DNA of 64,000 nucleotides from CADEEN01 sp040384625 (GTDB lineage: Bacteria; Pseudomonadota; Gammaproteobacteria; Burkholderiales; Burkholderiaceae_C): positions 19,933 through 83,932 of the forward strand of contig JAZKIW010000028.1 of NCBI GenBank assembly GCA_040384625.1. The letters run 5' to 3'. Below the pieces are notes generated by a model. The model was not told the origin of the DNA, did no database searches, and was given only the letters and a program-made list of their open reading frames with translations. Below are positions 49,588 to 59,385 of this stretch, piece after piece. The position numbers were made by a program, and so were the translations under genes. Position 1 is the stretch's first letter; each line of letters starts with the position of its first letter.

Positions 49588-50163
49588 AAGCATGCCCTTC
49601 TTCAGGTCACCGTCGACCGGCTTGTCGCCGAGCCAGATGCGCAGCAGGGCGTTGTAGAAGTCCTCACCGGCGATCGTGCTGCCCTGCGCCTTGCCATTGA
49701 CCACCACCCGGGTGCCCGCGTCGGGCGCGAACTCGAGGTGGATCACGTCGCCCTTCTTGGCCTCGCCGGCCGCCTTGAAATTGGCGTTCAGGGCGTCGAT
49801 CTGGGCCTTGAAACCGGCGAATTGCGCCTCGCTGAGGTTCTTCTGCAGGCCTTCGCCGAGCGCGCCCGAGAAAGTATCGGCATCGACATTGCGCAACATC
49901 GTAATGGCGATGCGCCGCGGCCCCTTCTGCGCCAGCAGCGCTGCCGCGCTGTTGGCCTTCTGTGGCACGTACAACCCGGCCGCATAGACCTTGAAGATCG
50001 CACGCGTGCGCACGCCGGCGCCGTTGAGCACCAGCGCCGCGCCGCCCACCTGCGCCGTCGGCTCGAACTTGACGCCTTCGACCTCGACCGCCTGGGCGCC
50101 GGCGCCCAAGGCCGCGAACGCCAAGGCCACGGCGGCAACGAGCCGCATCACAACACCGTTCAT
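49579..50163 (-). CDS. Secreted chalcone-isomerase-like protein
   Basis: A 194-residue periplasmic protein with a signal peptide (1-25, ending GAGAQA) and a chalcone-isomerase fold, seen in the motif FKVYAAGLYVP and the conserved RRIAITMLRNVDADTFSGAL. AAGGAGACAG lies before the ATG at 50163. Bacterial members lack the catalytic residues of plant chalcone isomerase and probably bind fatty acids; that is family inference. It lies near, but not clearly with, the VOC and cysE genes. Confidence 0.85.
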   Translation of the reverse strand: MNGVVMRLVAAVALAFAALGAGAQAVEVEGVKFEPTAQVGGAALVLNGAGVRTRAIFKVYAAGLYVPQKANSAAALLAQKGPRRIAITMLRNVDADTFSGALGEGLQKNLSEAQFAGFKAQIDALNANFKAAGEAKKGDVIHLEFAPDAGTRVVVNGKAQGSTIAGEDFYNALLRIWLGDKPVDGDLKKGMLGA

Positions 50164-50261
50164 GGACTGTCTCCTTGTATTTGAAGGCCAGGGCAGCGCC
50201 CAGGCGCCGCTGCAGTTTGCCAGATCGCTATCGAGCTGCGAGGGACCGCGGGTGTGGGCTG

Positions 50262-50627
50262 CTAGTCGGTGTTCTGCGCAATTCGCCACAGCACACCAGA
50301 CGGGTCTGTCAGCGTGAAGTCGCGCATGCGCCAAGGCTGTTGCACGGGCTCCGACAGTCGAACGCCATAGCTTGCGACAAGCCCGGACTGCTCGATCCTG
50401 GCGTGCCACGCCGCGACATCTTCGACAAGCAGATGGAGCATGAGGTTCTCGGCCAGCTCCTTGTTGTAGAAGTCCTGAAGCAGGAAGCTCGCCTCGCCAT
50501 GATGGAAGTAAGCCACGCCGTCGACCTCGGAGGCCATCGTGAAACCCACTTGCGCGTAGAAGCGCTTGGCGACCTCGAAGTCACGCGCAGGGATGAAGGG
50601 CTTGAGCTCAACGATTCGCAACGACAC
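50262..50627 (-). CDS. VOC (glyoxalase/bleomycin-resistance fold) family protein
   Basis: A 121-residue vicinal-oxygen-chelate fold protein with a GTG start at 50627. It opens LKPFIPARDFEVAKRFYAQVGF, has VAYFHHGEASFLLQDFYNKE with candidate metal ligands, and ends FTLTDPSGVLWRIAQ. These small proteins include antibiotic-binding and isomerase relatives; this one cannot be assigned a substrate. It lies 18 bases after cysE on the same strand and could be co-transcribed. Confidence 0.85.
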   Translation of the reverse strand: MSLRIVELKPFIPARDFEVAKRFYAQVGFTMASEVDGVAYFHHGEASFLLQDFYNKELAENLMLHLLVEDVAAWHARIEQSGLVASYGVRLSEPVQQPWRMRDFTLTDPSGVLWRIAQNTD

Positions 50628-50645
50628 GGCCGCCCCCGCCGAAGA

Positions 50646-51425
50646 TCACTTCACCAACCGGTTGAGCCGCTCCGCATCGAACGACTCGCTGGTCTGTGCA
50701 TCCTGCGGGACGCATTCCTCTCCGGGCAGCTCGCGCGAGCGCTGGGACAGTTTCTCGATTGCCTGCCACAGCAGTGCGATCTGGTGCTCGTGCCCGCCGG
50801 CGTTGTCGATCAGGCCCTTCATGGCCTGCGCCACCGGGTCGTCGCCCTGGGTCACACCGTAGGCAGAAAAGCCCATACGGGAGGCGGCTTCCTCGCGCGC
50901 GCTGTCGAGCTCGGCCTGGATGATGCGAGCCGGATTGCCCACCGCGGTCGCGCCCGGCGGCACCGGCTTGACCACCACCGCGCCGGAGCCGATTCGGGCG
51001 CCGTCGCCGACGGTGAAGCCGCCGAGCACCTGCGAATTGGCGCCGACGATCACGCCGCGACCGAGCGTCGGGTGGCGCTTCGCCCCTTTCTCGAGCCGGG
51101 TGCCGCCTAGCGTCACGCCCTGATAGATCGTGCACTCGTCGCCGATCTCGGCCGTCTCCCCGACAACCACGCCCATGCCATGGTCGATGAAGACGCGGTG
51201 GCCGATAGTGGCGCCCGGGTGGATCTCGATGCCGGTGAAAAAGCGTGCCAGATGCGAGACGAAGCGGCCGAGCCAGCGCAAGTCGGCGCGCCAGCAGGCG
51301 TGCGCCCAGCGGTGCAGCACCAAGGCATGCAGGCCCGGGTAACAGGTGAGCACCTCCCACGTCGAACGCGCGGCGGGGTCACGTTCACGAATGCAGGCGA
51401 TGTCTTCACGCAGGCGGCTGAACAT
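50646..51425 (-). CDS. cysE: Serine O-acetyltransferase
   Basis: CysE acetylates serine as the first step of cysteine synthesis. The ATG at 51425 gives 259 residues. The C-terminal half is a left-handed beta-helix of hexapeptide repeats, with the catalytic HPGATIGHRVFIDHG and HPTLGRGVIVGANS. The C-terminus is longer than in E. coli and lacks an obvious terminal isoleucine for CysK binding. It is 43 bases downstream of trmJ, an order common to Burkholderiales. Confidence 0.94.
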   Translation of the reverse strand: MFSRLREDIACIRERDPAARSTWEVLTCYPGLHALVLHRWAHACWRADLRWLGRFVSHLARFFTGIEIHPGATIGHRVFIDHGMGVVVGETAEIGDECTIYQGVTLGGTRLEKGAKRHPTLGRGVIVGANSQVLGGFTVGDGARIGSGAVVVKPVPPGATAVGNPARIIQAELDSAREEAASRMGFSAYGVTQGDDPVAQAMKGLIDNAGGHEHQIALLWQAIEKLSQRSRELPGEECVPQDAQTSESFDAERLNRLVK

Positions 51426-51468
51426 GGTGATGGCGGTAGACAGGGGCGCACCAGTGTAGGCGCGGGCC

Positions 51469-52185
51469 CTATTTCCTGCTGGCGGCGATGGCTCTCGCGA
51501 CGCCACGCAGGATGTGCACTTCTTCCTCGGTCACACGGGCGCGGTTCAGGGCCTGGTTCAAGCGCGGCATCAGCTTCTTCGGCGCCGCAGGGTCAAGGTA
51601 GCCGATCGCCAGCAGCACCTCGCGCCAGTGTTCCAGCAGCCCCTGCACCGCGCGCGCATCGGCGACGGCTGGCGCGGCAGTGCGCTCGCTCACCTCGTAG
51701 CCGCCGAGGGCCTGGCGCCATTCGTAGGCGATCAGCTGCACCGCCTGCGCCAGGTTCAGCGAGCCGTAGCCCGGCGCGGCGGGAATGGACAAGCACTGGT
51801 GGCAGCGGTACACGTCGTCGTTCGACAGGCCGAAGCGTTCGCCGCCGAAAACGAAGGCGATCGCGGGCGGCGCGGCAGACAGGGCGGCGAAGTGTTGGCG
51901 TGGCGCCGCAGTCGGCGGGCCGAAGTCGCGCGGCGTCATAGCGGTCGCACAAACCCGGGCAATGCCATCCAGCGCATCGGCCAGGGTGGCCACCACGCGC
52001 GCGCCGGCCAGCACATCGGTCGCGCCGCTGGCCATCGCCAACGCTTCGTCGTGACCGAGCACGTCGTCGTAGCGCGGCGCCACTAACACCAGATCGTCGA
52101 AACCCATCACCTTGATCGCACGCGCGGCGGCGCCGACGTTGCCAGCGTGGCTGGTGTTGACGAGCACGAAGCGGGTCAGGCTCAT
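51469..52185 (-). CDS. trmJ: tRNA (cytidine/uridine-2'-O)-methyltransferase TrmJ
   Basis: A 238-residue SPOUT-family enzyme that methylates the ribose of nucleotide 32 in tRNA. It begins LTRFVLVNTSHAGNVGAAARAIKVMGF and shows the SAM-binding knot motifs FVFGGERFGLSN and IPAAPGYGSLNLAQAVQL. The ATG at 52185 is used; the longer frame has poor support. The gene is divergent from suhB, sharing the 131-base leader region, as in other proteobacteria (suhB-trmJ-cysE). Confidence 0.92.
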   Translation of the reverse strand: MSLTRFVLVNTSHAGNVGAAARAIKVMGFDDLVLVAPRYDDVLGHDEALAMASGATDVLAGARVVATLADALDGIARVCATAMTPRDFGPPTAAPRQHFAALSAAPPAIAFVFGGERFGLSNDDVYRCHQCLSIPAAPGYGSLNLAQAVQLIAYEWRQALGGYEVSERTAAPAVADARAVQGLLEHWREVLLAIGYLDPAAPKKLMPRLNQALNRARVTEEEVHILRGVARAIAASRK

Positions 52186-52205
52186 GGGTGAGAGTCGCGG
52201 CCGGG

Positions 52206-52262
52206 TAAAATCAGTGCGCCCTGAACGCCACACGCGTCAGGCGCGGTGGCGATTGTCACCGC
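52206..52262 (+). promoter_or_regulatory. suhB promoter-leader with mutually exclusive hairpins
   Basis: TAAAAT (52206-52211) is a good -10 candidate about 100 bases before the suhB ATG, leaving a long leader. Within that leader, GCGC-CTGA (52216-52224) pairs with TCAG-GCGC (52237-52244), and GCGGTGGC (52243-52250) pairs with GTCACCGC (52255-52262) around a GATT loop. The two hairpins share bases 52243-52244, so they cannot both form fully. This may be a leader switch, or chance in GC-rich DNA. Confidence 0.35.
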
Positions 52263-52316
52263 CCGCTCTTTCTCCCCGCCGATCGATCCCCCGCCCCTGC
52301 CTGCGAAGCCGCTCCC

Positions 52317-53261
<945 letters not shown>

Positions 53262-53287
53262 CCATCCGACCCCTCGCAGAGCGCAGC

Positions 53288-54109
53288 ATGATCGACGACC
53301 CGCGCGGGGCGATCGACTACGACGAACACGGCAGCGGGCCGGCGACCCTGGTCTTCGTACCGGGCTCGTTTGCGACCGGCGCCGCGTGGCGCGCCGTCTT
53401 CGGCGCCTTGCAGGGACGCTACCGTCTCGTCACGACCAGCCTGCTCGGCTATGGCGGCACGGCCGAGCGGCGCGGTCTGCAGAACCTGTCGATCGACAAC
53501 GAGGTCGAGGTGCTCGACGCGGTGCTGAAGCGCGTCGGCGGTCCGGTGCACCTGGTCGGCCACTCCTTCGGCGCCTGGGTCGCGCTGGCCTGGGCCATGC
53601 GCAACCCGCCCGATCCGCTCAGCCTGACTGTGATCGAGCCACCGGCGCCGGGTGTGCTCGAAGCCGCTGGTGAACACACCTTGGTGACTCAGTTCCGAAC
53701 CATGAGCGACGCCTACATCGCCGCCTGGCGCGGGGGCGAGGCCGAGGCGGCGCGCCGCGTGATCGACTTCTACGGCGGCACCGGCTTCTTCGACTCGATG
53801 CCCCCACGAGTGCGCGAATTCACAATCCGGGCCACCGGCGCGAACGTGTACGACTGGTTGACGGCCTACGACGACCGCTGCGACGCCGCGGCCTTCTCGC
53901 GCATCGCAGCGCCGACCCAGGTCCTGCGCGGCGGCCTCGGCCATCCCGCGGTGCAGCGCAGCAACGAGCTGATCAGCCAGTGGCTGCCCAAGGCCACCCT
54001 GGTCACGGTACCGGGGGCCAGCCACTTCATGATCACGACCCATGCCGCCGAGGTCGCGCGCTTGGTTGAAGCTCACGTCGATGCCGTGACGCGGAGCGGC
54101 ATCGCATGA
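53288..54109 (+). CDS. Alpha/beta hydrolase family protein
   Basis: A 273-residue alpha/beta hydrolase with VFVPGSFATG near the oxyanion loop, nucleophile elbow GHSFGAWVALAW, an acidic residue region QVLRGGLGH and catalytic histidine in GASHFMI. It begins 26 bases after suhB, and its TGA overlaps the mutS start (ATGA, 54106-54109). Substrate unknown. Confidence 0.9.
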   Translation: MIDDPRGAIDYDEHGSGPATLVFVPGSFATGAAWRAVFGALQGRYRLVTTSLLGYGGTAERRGLQNLSIDNEVEVLDAVLKRVGGPVHLVGHSFGAWVALAWAMRNPPDPLSLTVIEPPAPGVLEAAGEHTLVTQFRTMSDAYIAAWRGGEAEAARRVIDFYGGTGFFDSMPPRVREFTIRATGANVYDWLTAYDDRCDAAAFSRIAAPTQVLRGGLGHPAVQRSNELISQWLPKATLVTVPGASHFMITTHAAEVARLVEAHVDAVTRSGIA

Positions 54110-56727
54110 GCGCTGCGCCTTCGACCGCCCAGGACTTCGCCGGCCACACACCGGTGATGCAGCAGTACCTGCGCATCAAGGCCGAGCACCCGGAGGCGCT
54201 GGTCTTCTTTCGCATGGGCGACTTCTACGAGGTCTTTTACGACGATGCGCGCAAGGCGAATCGCCTGCTCGACATCACCCTGACCGCGCGCGGCTCGTCG
54301 GCCGGCGAGCCGGTGGTGATGGCCGGCGTGCCGGTGCATGCGCTCGAGAGCTACCTCGCCAAGCTGATCCGGATGGGCGAGGCGGTGGCGATCGCCGAGC
54401 AGGTCGGCGACGTGGCGACGGCCAAAGGCCCGGTCGAGCGCGCGGTCACGCGTGTCGTGACACCCGGCACGATCACCGACAACGAATTGCTGGCCGAACG
54501 GCAGGACGCGCTGCTGTTGTCGATCACCCGCGAAGCGGGCAAAGGCGCTGCCAAGGGCGCCGGCTTCGGCCTGGCCTGGCTCGGCCTGGCCAGTGGCCGC
54601 TTGGGCCTGACCGAATGCAGCGAACGCGAGTTGCCGGCCTGGCTGGCGCGGCTGGACGCCGCCGAGTTGTTGTGCGCCGACCGCGACAGCCTGCCCGCCA
54701 CGGTCGCCGCCAGCGGCCTGGCGATCACGCAGCGTCCGGCCTGGCAGTTCGATGCTGCGCTCGGCGTGCGCAAGCTGTGCGAGCAATTGCAGGTGGCGAG
54801 CCTGGCCGGGTTCAACGCCCAGGACCTGCCGCTGGCACAAGGCGCCGCAGCCGCCTTGCTGAGCTTTGCGCAGCACACGCAGCGCCAGGCCCTGGCCCAT
54901 GTGCGAACGCTCAGCGTCGAGAGCGCCAGCGACCTACTCGACCTGCCTCCCGCCACGCACCGCAACCTCGAGTTGACCCAGACCCTGCGTGGCGAAAGCA
55001 GTCCGACCCTGCTGTCTCTGATCGACGTCTGCCGCACCGGCATGGGCAGTCGCGCACTGCGCCATTGGTTGACTCATCCGCAGCGGGTACGCCACGAGGC
55101 CGTTGCGCGGCACGACGCAATCACCGAGCTGGTCGCGCAGGGCTTCGACCGGTTGCGCGATGCGCTGCGCGGCGTCAGCGACGTCGAACGCATCGTCTCG
55201 CGCATCGCCCTGCGCCAGGTGCGGCCACGTGAACTCGCCGGGCTGGGCCATTCGCTGCAGGCCCTGCCCGCGCTGCGCACCCTGGCGCCGCAAGGCTCGG
55301 CACTGCTGGCCGATTTGCACGCCGCCCTGCAACCCGATGCAGCCATCGCTGCGCTGCTGGCCTCGGCCATCGCCGAAGAGCCCGCCGTGTTGTTGCGAGA
55401 CGGCGGCGTGATCGCAACGGGCCACGACGCCGCGCTCGACGAACTGCGTGCCATCACCCAACACGGCGACGCCTTCCTGCTCGAACTTGAGGCGCGCGAG
55501 CGCATCCGCACCGCGATCCCGAATCTCCGCGTGCAGTTCAACAAGGTGCACGGCTTCTACATCGAGGTCACCGCCTCGCATGTCGACAAGGTGCCGGCCG
55601 ACTACCAGCGCCGCCAGACCCTGAAGAACGCCGAGCGCTACATCACCCCCGAACTGAAAGCCTTCGAGGACAAGGCCCTGGCCGCCGAGGAGCGCGCGCT
55701 GGCGCGCGAGAAGTGGCTCTTCGAGCAGTTGCTCGATGCCCTGCAGCCACAACTGCCCACGCTGGCAGCGTTGGCCCGTGCACTGGCCGCGCTCGATGCG
55801 CTGGCGGCGCTGGCCGAGCGCGCCGCGACGCTCGGCTGGTGCCGGCCCTCGTTCGTGTCGCAGCCTTGCATCGACATCGAGGCCGGCCGGCACCCGGTGG
55901 TGCAGGCGCGCCTGGCCGAGACCGGCAGCGGAGACTTCATCGCCAACCACTGCCGGCTCGACGCCAAGACGCGGCTCCTTGTCATCACCGGCCCGAACAT
56001 GGGCGGCAAGAGCACCTACATGCGCCAGGTCGCCCTGATCGTGCTGCTAGCAGCGATGGGCTCGTACGTGCCCGCGAGCGCCTGCCGATTGGGGCCAATC
56101 GACGCGATCCACACCCGCATCGGCGCCGCCGACGACTTGGCGAATGCGCAATCGACCTTCATGGTCGAGATGACCGAAGGTGCTGCGATCCTGCACGGCG
56201 CGACCGAGCACTCGCTGGTGCTGATGGACGAGATCGGCCGCGGCACCTCGACCTTCGACGGCCTGGCCCTGGCCGGCGCCATCGCCAGCCACCTGCACGA
56301 CCGCAACCGCTCGTTCACGCTGTTCGCGACGCACTACTTCGAGCTGACCGCCTTCCCGGAGAAGCACGCCGGCGCCGTCAACATGCATGTCTCTGCGGTC
56401 GAGAGCGGCAGTCACGACATCGTCTTCCTGCACGAAGTGCAGCCGGGCCCTGCCAGCCGCAGCTATGGCGTGCAGGTGGCGCGCCTGGCCGGCATGCCGG
56501 GGGCGGTGCTGCGCCAAGCGCGCAGTGCACTCGAAGCACTGGAGGCCAACCAGCGCGCGGGCGAGCTGCAGGCGGACCTGTTCGCCGCGCCGCCCGCAGC
56601 ACCCACCGCACAGTCTTCACTCCTGGAAGACGCGCTCACCGACCTGGACCCTGATAGCCTCACGCCGCGCGAAGCCCATGCAGCGCTGTACCGCCTCAAG
56701 CAACTCACCGGCAAGACACCACCATGA
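54106..56727 (+). CDS. mutS: DNA mismatch repair protein MutS
   Basis: MutS recognises mispaired or looped bases. The 873-residue protein has the mismatch-reading Phe-X-Glu in GDFYEVFYDD (Phe40, Glu42). The ATPase domain has Walker A GPNMGGKSTYM (from about 629) and Walker B LVLMDEIGRGTSTFDGLALAGAI, followed by THYFELT. It overlaps the hydrolase gene upstream and the Anbu gene downstream, both by ATGA. mutL is 39 kb upstream in the same window. Confidence 0.98.
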   Translation: MSAAPSTAQDFAGHTPVMQQYLRIKAEHPEALVFFRMGDFYEVFYDDARKANRLLDITLTARGSSAGEPVVMAGVPVHALESYLAKLIRMGEAVAIAEQVGDVATAKGPVERAVTRVVTPGTITDNELLAERQDALLLSITREAGKGAAKGAGFGLAWLGLASGRLGLTECSERELPAWLARLDAAELLCADRDSLPATVAASGLAITQRPAWQFDAALGVRKLCEQLQVASLAGFNAQDLPLAQGAAAALLSFAQHTQRQALAHVRTLSVESASDLLDLPPATHRNLELTQTLRGESSPTLLSLIDVCRTGMGSRALRHWLTHPQRVRHEAVARHDAITELVAQGFDRLRDALRGVSDVERIVSRIALRQVRPRELAGLGHSLQALPALRTLAPQGSALLADLHAALQPDAAIAALLASAIAEEPAVLLRDGGVIATGHDAALDELRAITQHGDAFLLELEARERIRTAIPNLRVQFNKVHGFYIEVTASHVDKVPADYQRRQTLKNAERYITPELKAFEDKALAAEERALAREKWLFEQLLDALQPQLPTLAALARALAALDALAALAERAATLGWCRPSFVSQPCIDIEAGRHPVVQARLAETGSGDFIANHCRLDAKTRLLVITGPNMGGKSTYMRQVALIVLLAAMGSYVPASACRLGPIDAIHTRIGAADDLANAQSTFMVEMTEGAAILHGATEHSLVLMDEIGRGTSTFDGLALAGAIASHLHDRNRSFTLFATHYFELTAFPEKHAGAVNMHVSAVESGSHDIVFLHEVQPGPASRSYGVQVARLAGMPGAVLRQARSALEALEANQRAGELQADLFAAPPAAPTAQSSLLEDALTDLDPDSLTPREAHAALYRLKQLTGKTPP

Positions 56728-57563
56728 CCTACTGCGTAGCGATCCGCCTGGATGCCGGCCTCGTCTTCCTGTCCGATTCGCGCACCAATGCCGGCCTGGA
56801 CCACATCGCGAGCTTTCGAAAGATGATGATCTACGAAAAGCCGGGCGAACGCTTCATGGTCCTGCTGTCGGGCGGCAATCTGAGCATCTCGCAGTCGGTG
56901 CGCGAGATCCTGCAGGTCGAGAAGATCGACGGCGGGGACGGCAAGGAACCGATCACGATCTGGAACTGCGGCAGCCTGTTCGATGCGGCGCGCATCCTGG
57001 GCAGTGCCGTGCGCCGGGTCTACAAGCAGGATGGCAAGTCGCTCGAACAGGCCGGCATCGACTTCAACGCCAGCTTCATCCTCGGCGGCCAGATCGCTCA
57101 CGAAGGAAAGATGGAGGCGATGCGCCTGTTCCTGGTCTACTCGCCGGGCAACTTCATCGAAGCCACGCGCGAGACCCCCTACTTCCAGATCGGCGAGAGC
57201 AAATATGGCAAGCCGATCCTCGACCGCGTGATCACGCCGGCCACGCCGCTCGACGAGGCGGCCAAGTGCGCCCTCGTCTCGATGGATTCCACCTTGAAGT
57301 CGAACCTCTCGGTCGGCCTGCCGCTCGACTTGCTGGTGTACCGCGCCGATGCGTTGCAGAGTGACGACTTCGTCGTGATCGATGATCGCAACCCGTACTT
57401 CCAGATGATCCGCAGCACCTGGGGCCAGCGTCTGAAGGAAGTCTTCGAGAGCATCGAGGAGCCGCGCTGGGACGGCGGCGACACCGCGCACCCGCTGCGC
57501 GCGCCGTCGGGGCGCTTCCCGCCGATGAAGAAGATCAGCACACCGGACGAGAAGATCGTCTGA
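56724..57563 (+). CDS. Anbu (bacterial proteasome-like) peptidase
   Basis: Anbu proteins are self-compartmentalising relatives of HslV and proteasome beta-subunits. The start MTYCVAIRLDAGLVFLSDSRT is diagnostic: after Met removal Thr becomes the N-terminal nucleophile, with Asp17 and Lys32 (mature numbering) in the catalytic positions. Length is 279 residues with a C-terminal extension. Its ATG overlaps the mutS stop (ATGA). Most known anbu genes cluster with an alpha-E protein, a transglutaminase and an ATP-grasp enzyme; none is in the window, so this one is out of its usual context. Confidence 0.88.
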   Translation: MTYCVAIRLDAGLVFLSDSRTNAGLDHIASFRKMMIYEKPGERFMVLLSGGNLSISQSVREILQVEKIDGGDGKEPITIWNCGSLFDAARILGSAVRRVYKQDGKSLEQAGIDFNASFILGGQIAHEGKMEAMRLFLVYSPGNFIEATRETPYFQIGESKYGKPILDRVITPATPLDEAAKCALVSMDSTLKSNLSVGLPLDLLVYRADALQSDDFVVIDDRNPYFQMIRSTWGQRLKEVFESIEEPRWDGGDTAHPLRAPSGRFPPMKKISTPDEKIV

Positions 57564-57658
57564 CCAGAGCTGCTGCACGGCCGCGCTGCGCAATGGCTGC
57601 CGCAGAGCGCCGGAATGGACCTTGTGCGCTGCGCGGTGCGTCGCGATGATTCGCCGCA

Positions 57659-58489
57659 ATGGCCCTTGACGACCGCGACAGCAGCCCACTCCCATACGAA
57701 GACGCGATGCCCGGCGGGGGCGCGTCGGCCGCCTTGCGTTGCGCGGCGCCGGCCCGTCTGGTGCTCTTTGTCGGCACGCCGCCGCCCAGCAGGGTGTGCG
57801 AGTTGCTGGCCGACGACGGCATGCGCAGCCTGTGCCTGCCCGGTCCGGCACAAGCCCTGCGCGCCGCAACGCTGGCCCATTTCGACGCGCTGGTGATCGA
57901 CGCCGCCACGCTCGGCAGTCGGGCAGCACTGTGGCTGGCCGACCTGCACCACCAGCTGCGCTGCCCGCTGGTAGTGGTGGCCGAACAAGCCGACGAGGTG
58001 GATGAGATCCTGGCGCTCGAACTCGGCGCCGATGCTTACTTGGCGCGTCCGCTGGGCGCACGCCGCCTGCGCGCCCACCTGGCCGCGCTGATGCGTCTGC
58101 GCAGGCCGATGCCGTCGCAGGGCGATGCCGGCTGGCCCACCGCCTCGGTGCACGACGCTGCCACGACAGACACGGCCGGTTGGCAGCTCGATCGCGTGGC
58201 CAACCGCCTGTCGATCGATGGCCGCGACATCGCGCTCACCGAAGTGCAGTGCAGCCTGCTGCAGTGCCTGATCGAAGCCGAGGGCCGCATCGTTCCGCGC
58301 GCGCGGCTGGCCGAGGCCCTGCCGCACGGGCACGGCCTGAGTGCGCGCAGTGTGGACGTCTACATCCATCGCTTGCGCACGCGCTTGCGCGGCGAGGCGC
58401 TAGAGCAGCGCCTGGCCATCGAGGCGGTTCGTGGCCGCGGGTATGCGCTGTCGGGGCTGCACAAGGCGGCACGCGATGCAGACGCTTGA
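57659..58489 (+). CDS. OmpR-type regulator with degenerate receiver domain (1)
   Basis: A 276-residue two-domain protein. The C-terminal domain (about 165-268) is an OmpR winged helix (LTEVQCSLLQCLIEAEG, SARSVDVYIHRLRTRL, RGRGYAL). The receiver-like domain (about 30-145) keeps the phosphoacceptor-position Asp81 in FDALVIDAATLG. It lacks the acidic pair normally at the first strand (LVLFVGTPPP) and has Arg instead of Lys in the KPF motif (ARPLG). No histidine kinase is nearby. Start at 57659 or 57707. Confidence 0.82.
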   Translation: MALDDRDSSPLPYEDAMPGGGASAALRCAAPARLVLFVGTPPPSRVCELLADDGMRSLCLPGPAQALRAATLAHFDALVIDAATLGSRAALWLADLHHQLRCPLVVVAEQADEVDEILALELGADAYLARPLGARRLRAHLAALMRLRRPMPSQGDAGWPTASVHDAATTDTAGWQLDRVANRLSIDGRDIALTEVQCSLLQCLIEAEGRIVPRARLAEALPHGHGLSARSVDVYIHRLRTRLRGEALEQRLAIEAVRGRGYALSGLHKAARDADA

Positions 58490-58632
58490 CGCTGCCGTGG
58501 GCTGCTGGTCGTCGCAGGCCGCACTGACACCCGGCTCCGGGCGCCAAGTGGCCGGCCGCGGTGCTCAGAATGGCGCTTGTGGGAACAGGCCGAGCCGGCT
58601 ACACCGTCGTTGTGAACGCATTCCTGCCTGAC

Positions 58633-59385
58633 ATGCACGCACACGACACGGCGGCCTTCGACGAGGCCCCGATGACAGTGCACGGCTCGGGCGCACCTCA
58701 GGTGCTGGTGGTTGCCGACGACGCGACCCTCGCCTCGCGCTGGTGCGAGTCGCTGCATGGCGAGGGCCTGCCTGGCCGCTGCGTGGGTGCACTTGAGGCC
58801 GGTGCGGCACGCTCGCCGACGCCGCTGGCGCTGGTTCTTCACGTTGCAAGGCGGTTGCCGGATCGGCTCGGGGTGCTGCGCCAATTGCGCGCCGACCAGA
58901 CCGGCGTGCCCCTGCTCGTGGTGTGCCAGCACCTGCGCGACATCGACCATGTACTGGCGCTCGAGATGGGCGCGGACGACGTGCTCGACGCCAACGTGGC
59001 CGCGGCCGTCGTGGCGGCGCGGCTGCGCGCCCTGGGCCGCCGGCGCGAGACGGCAACGCGCGGCAGCCATGGTCCCGATCAGTTGTTCTTCGGCCGCCTG
59101 TCCCTGCACCTGCGCGAACGGCGGGTGCGCCTGGGTCCGACCGACATCGCCCTGACCGAGGGTGAGTTCGAAGTGCTGTGGCTGCTGGCCTCGCAGGCCG
59201 GCAATGCCGTGGCCCGCGCCGACCTGCTGCAGCGCCTGCGTGGCCTGCCCTACCAGCGCATCGACCGCTCCATCGACTGTCGCGTCTACCGCATCCGGGC
59301 CAAGCTCGGTGATGCCGAGGGGCCGGCACAGCGCATCCGCACGGTGCGCAATTGCGGTTACCTGTTCTCGCCGGCCTGCTGGTAG
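58633..59385 (+). CDS. OmpR/RstA-type regulator with degenerate receiver domain (2)
   Basis: A 250-residue protein if started at the ATG 58633; GTG 58561 or ATG 58672 are alternatives. The C-terminal winged helix resembles RstA (LTEGEFEVLWLLASQAGNAV, RIDRSIDCRVYRIRAKLGD). In the receiver the acidic pair survives (VVADDATL), but the phosphoacceptor position holds His (LVLHVARRLP) and the lysine is missing (DVLDANV). Together with the preceding gene it makes a tandem of orphan, probably phosphorylation-independent regulators. Its 3' end overlaps the convergent MocR-type gene by 28 bases. Confidence 0.8.
   Translation: MHAHDTAAFDEAPMTVHGSGAPQVLVVADDATLASRWCESLHGEGLPGRCVGALEAGAARSPTPLALVLHVARRLPDRLGVLRQLRADQTGVPLLVVCQHLRDIDHVLALEMGADDVLDANVAAAVVAARLRALGRRRETATRGSHGPDQLFFGRLSLHLRERRVRLGPTDIALTEGEFEVLWLLASQAGNAVARADLLQRLRGLPYQRIDRSIDCRVYRIRAKLGDAEGPAQRIRTVRNCGYLFSPACW

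Noticed and set aside
50164..50645. attC-like site near the VOC gene, since VOC genes are also common integron cassettes
   Set aside because: No paired RYYYAAC and GTTRRRY boxes with an inverted repeat were found on either flank.
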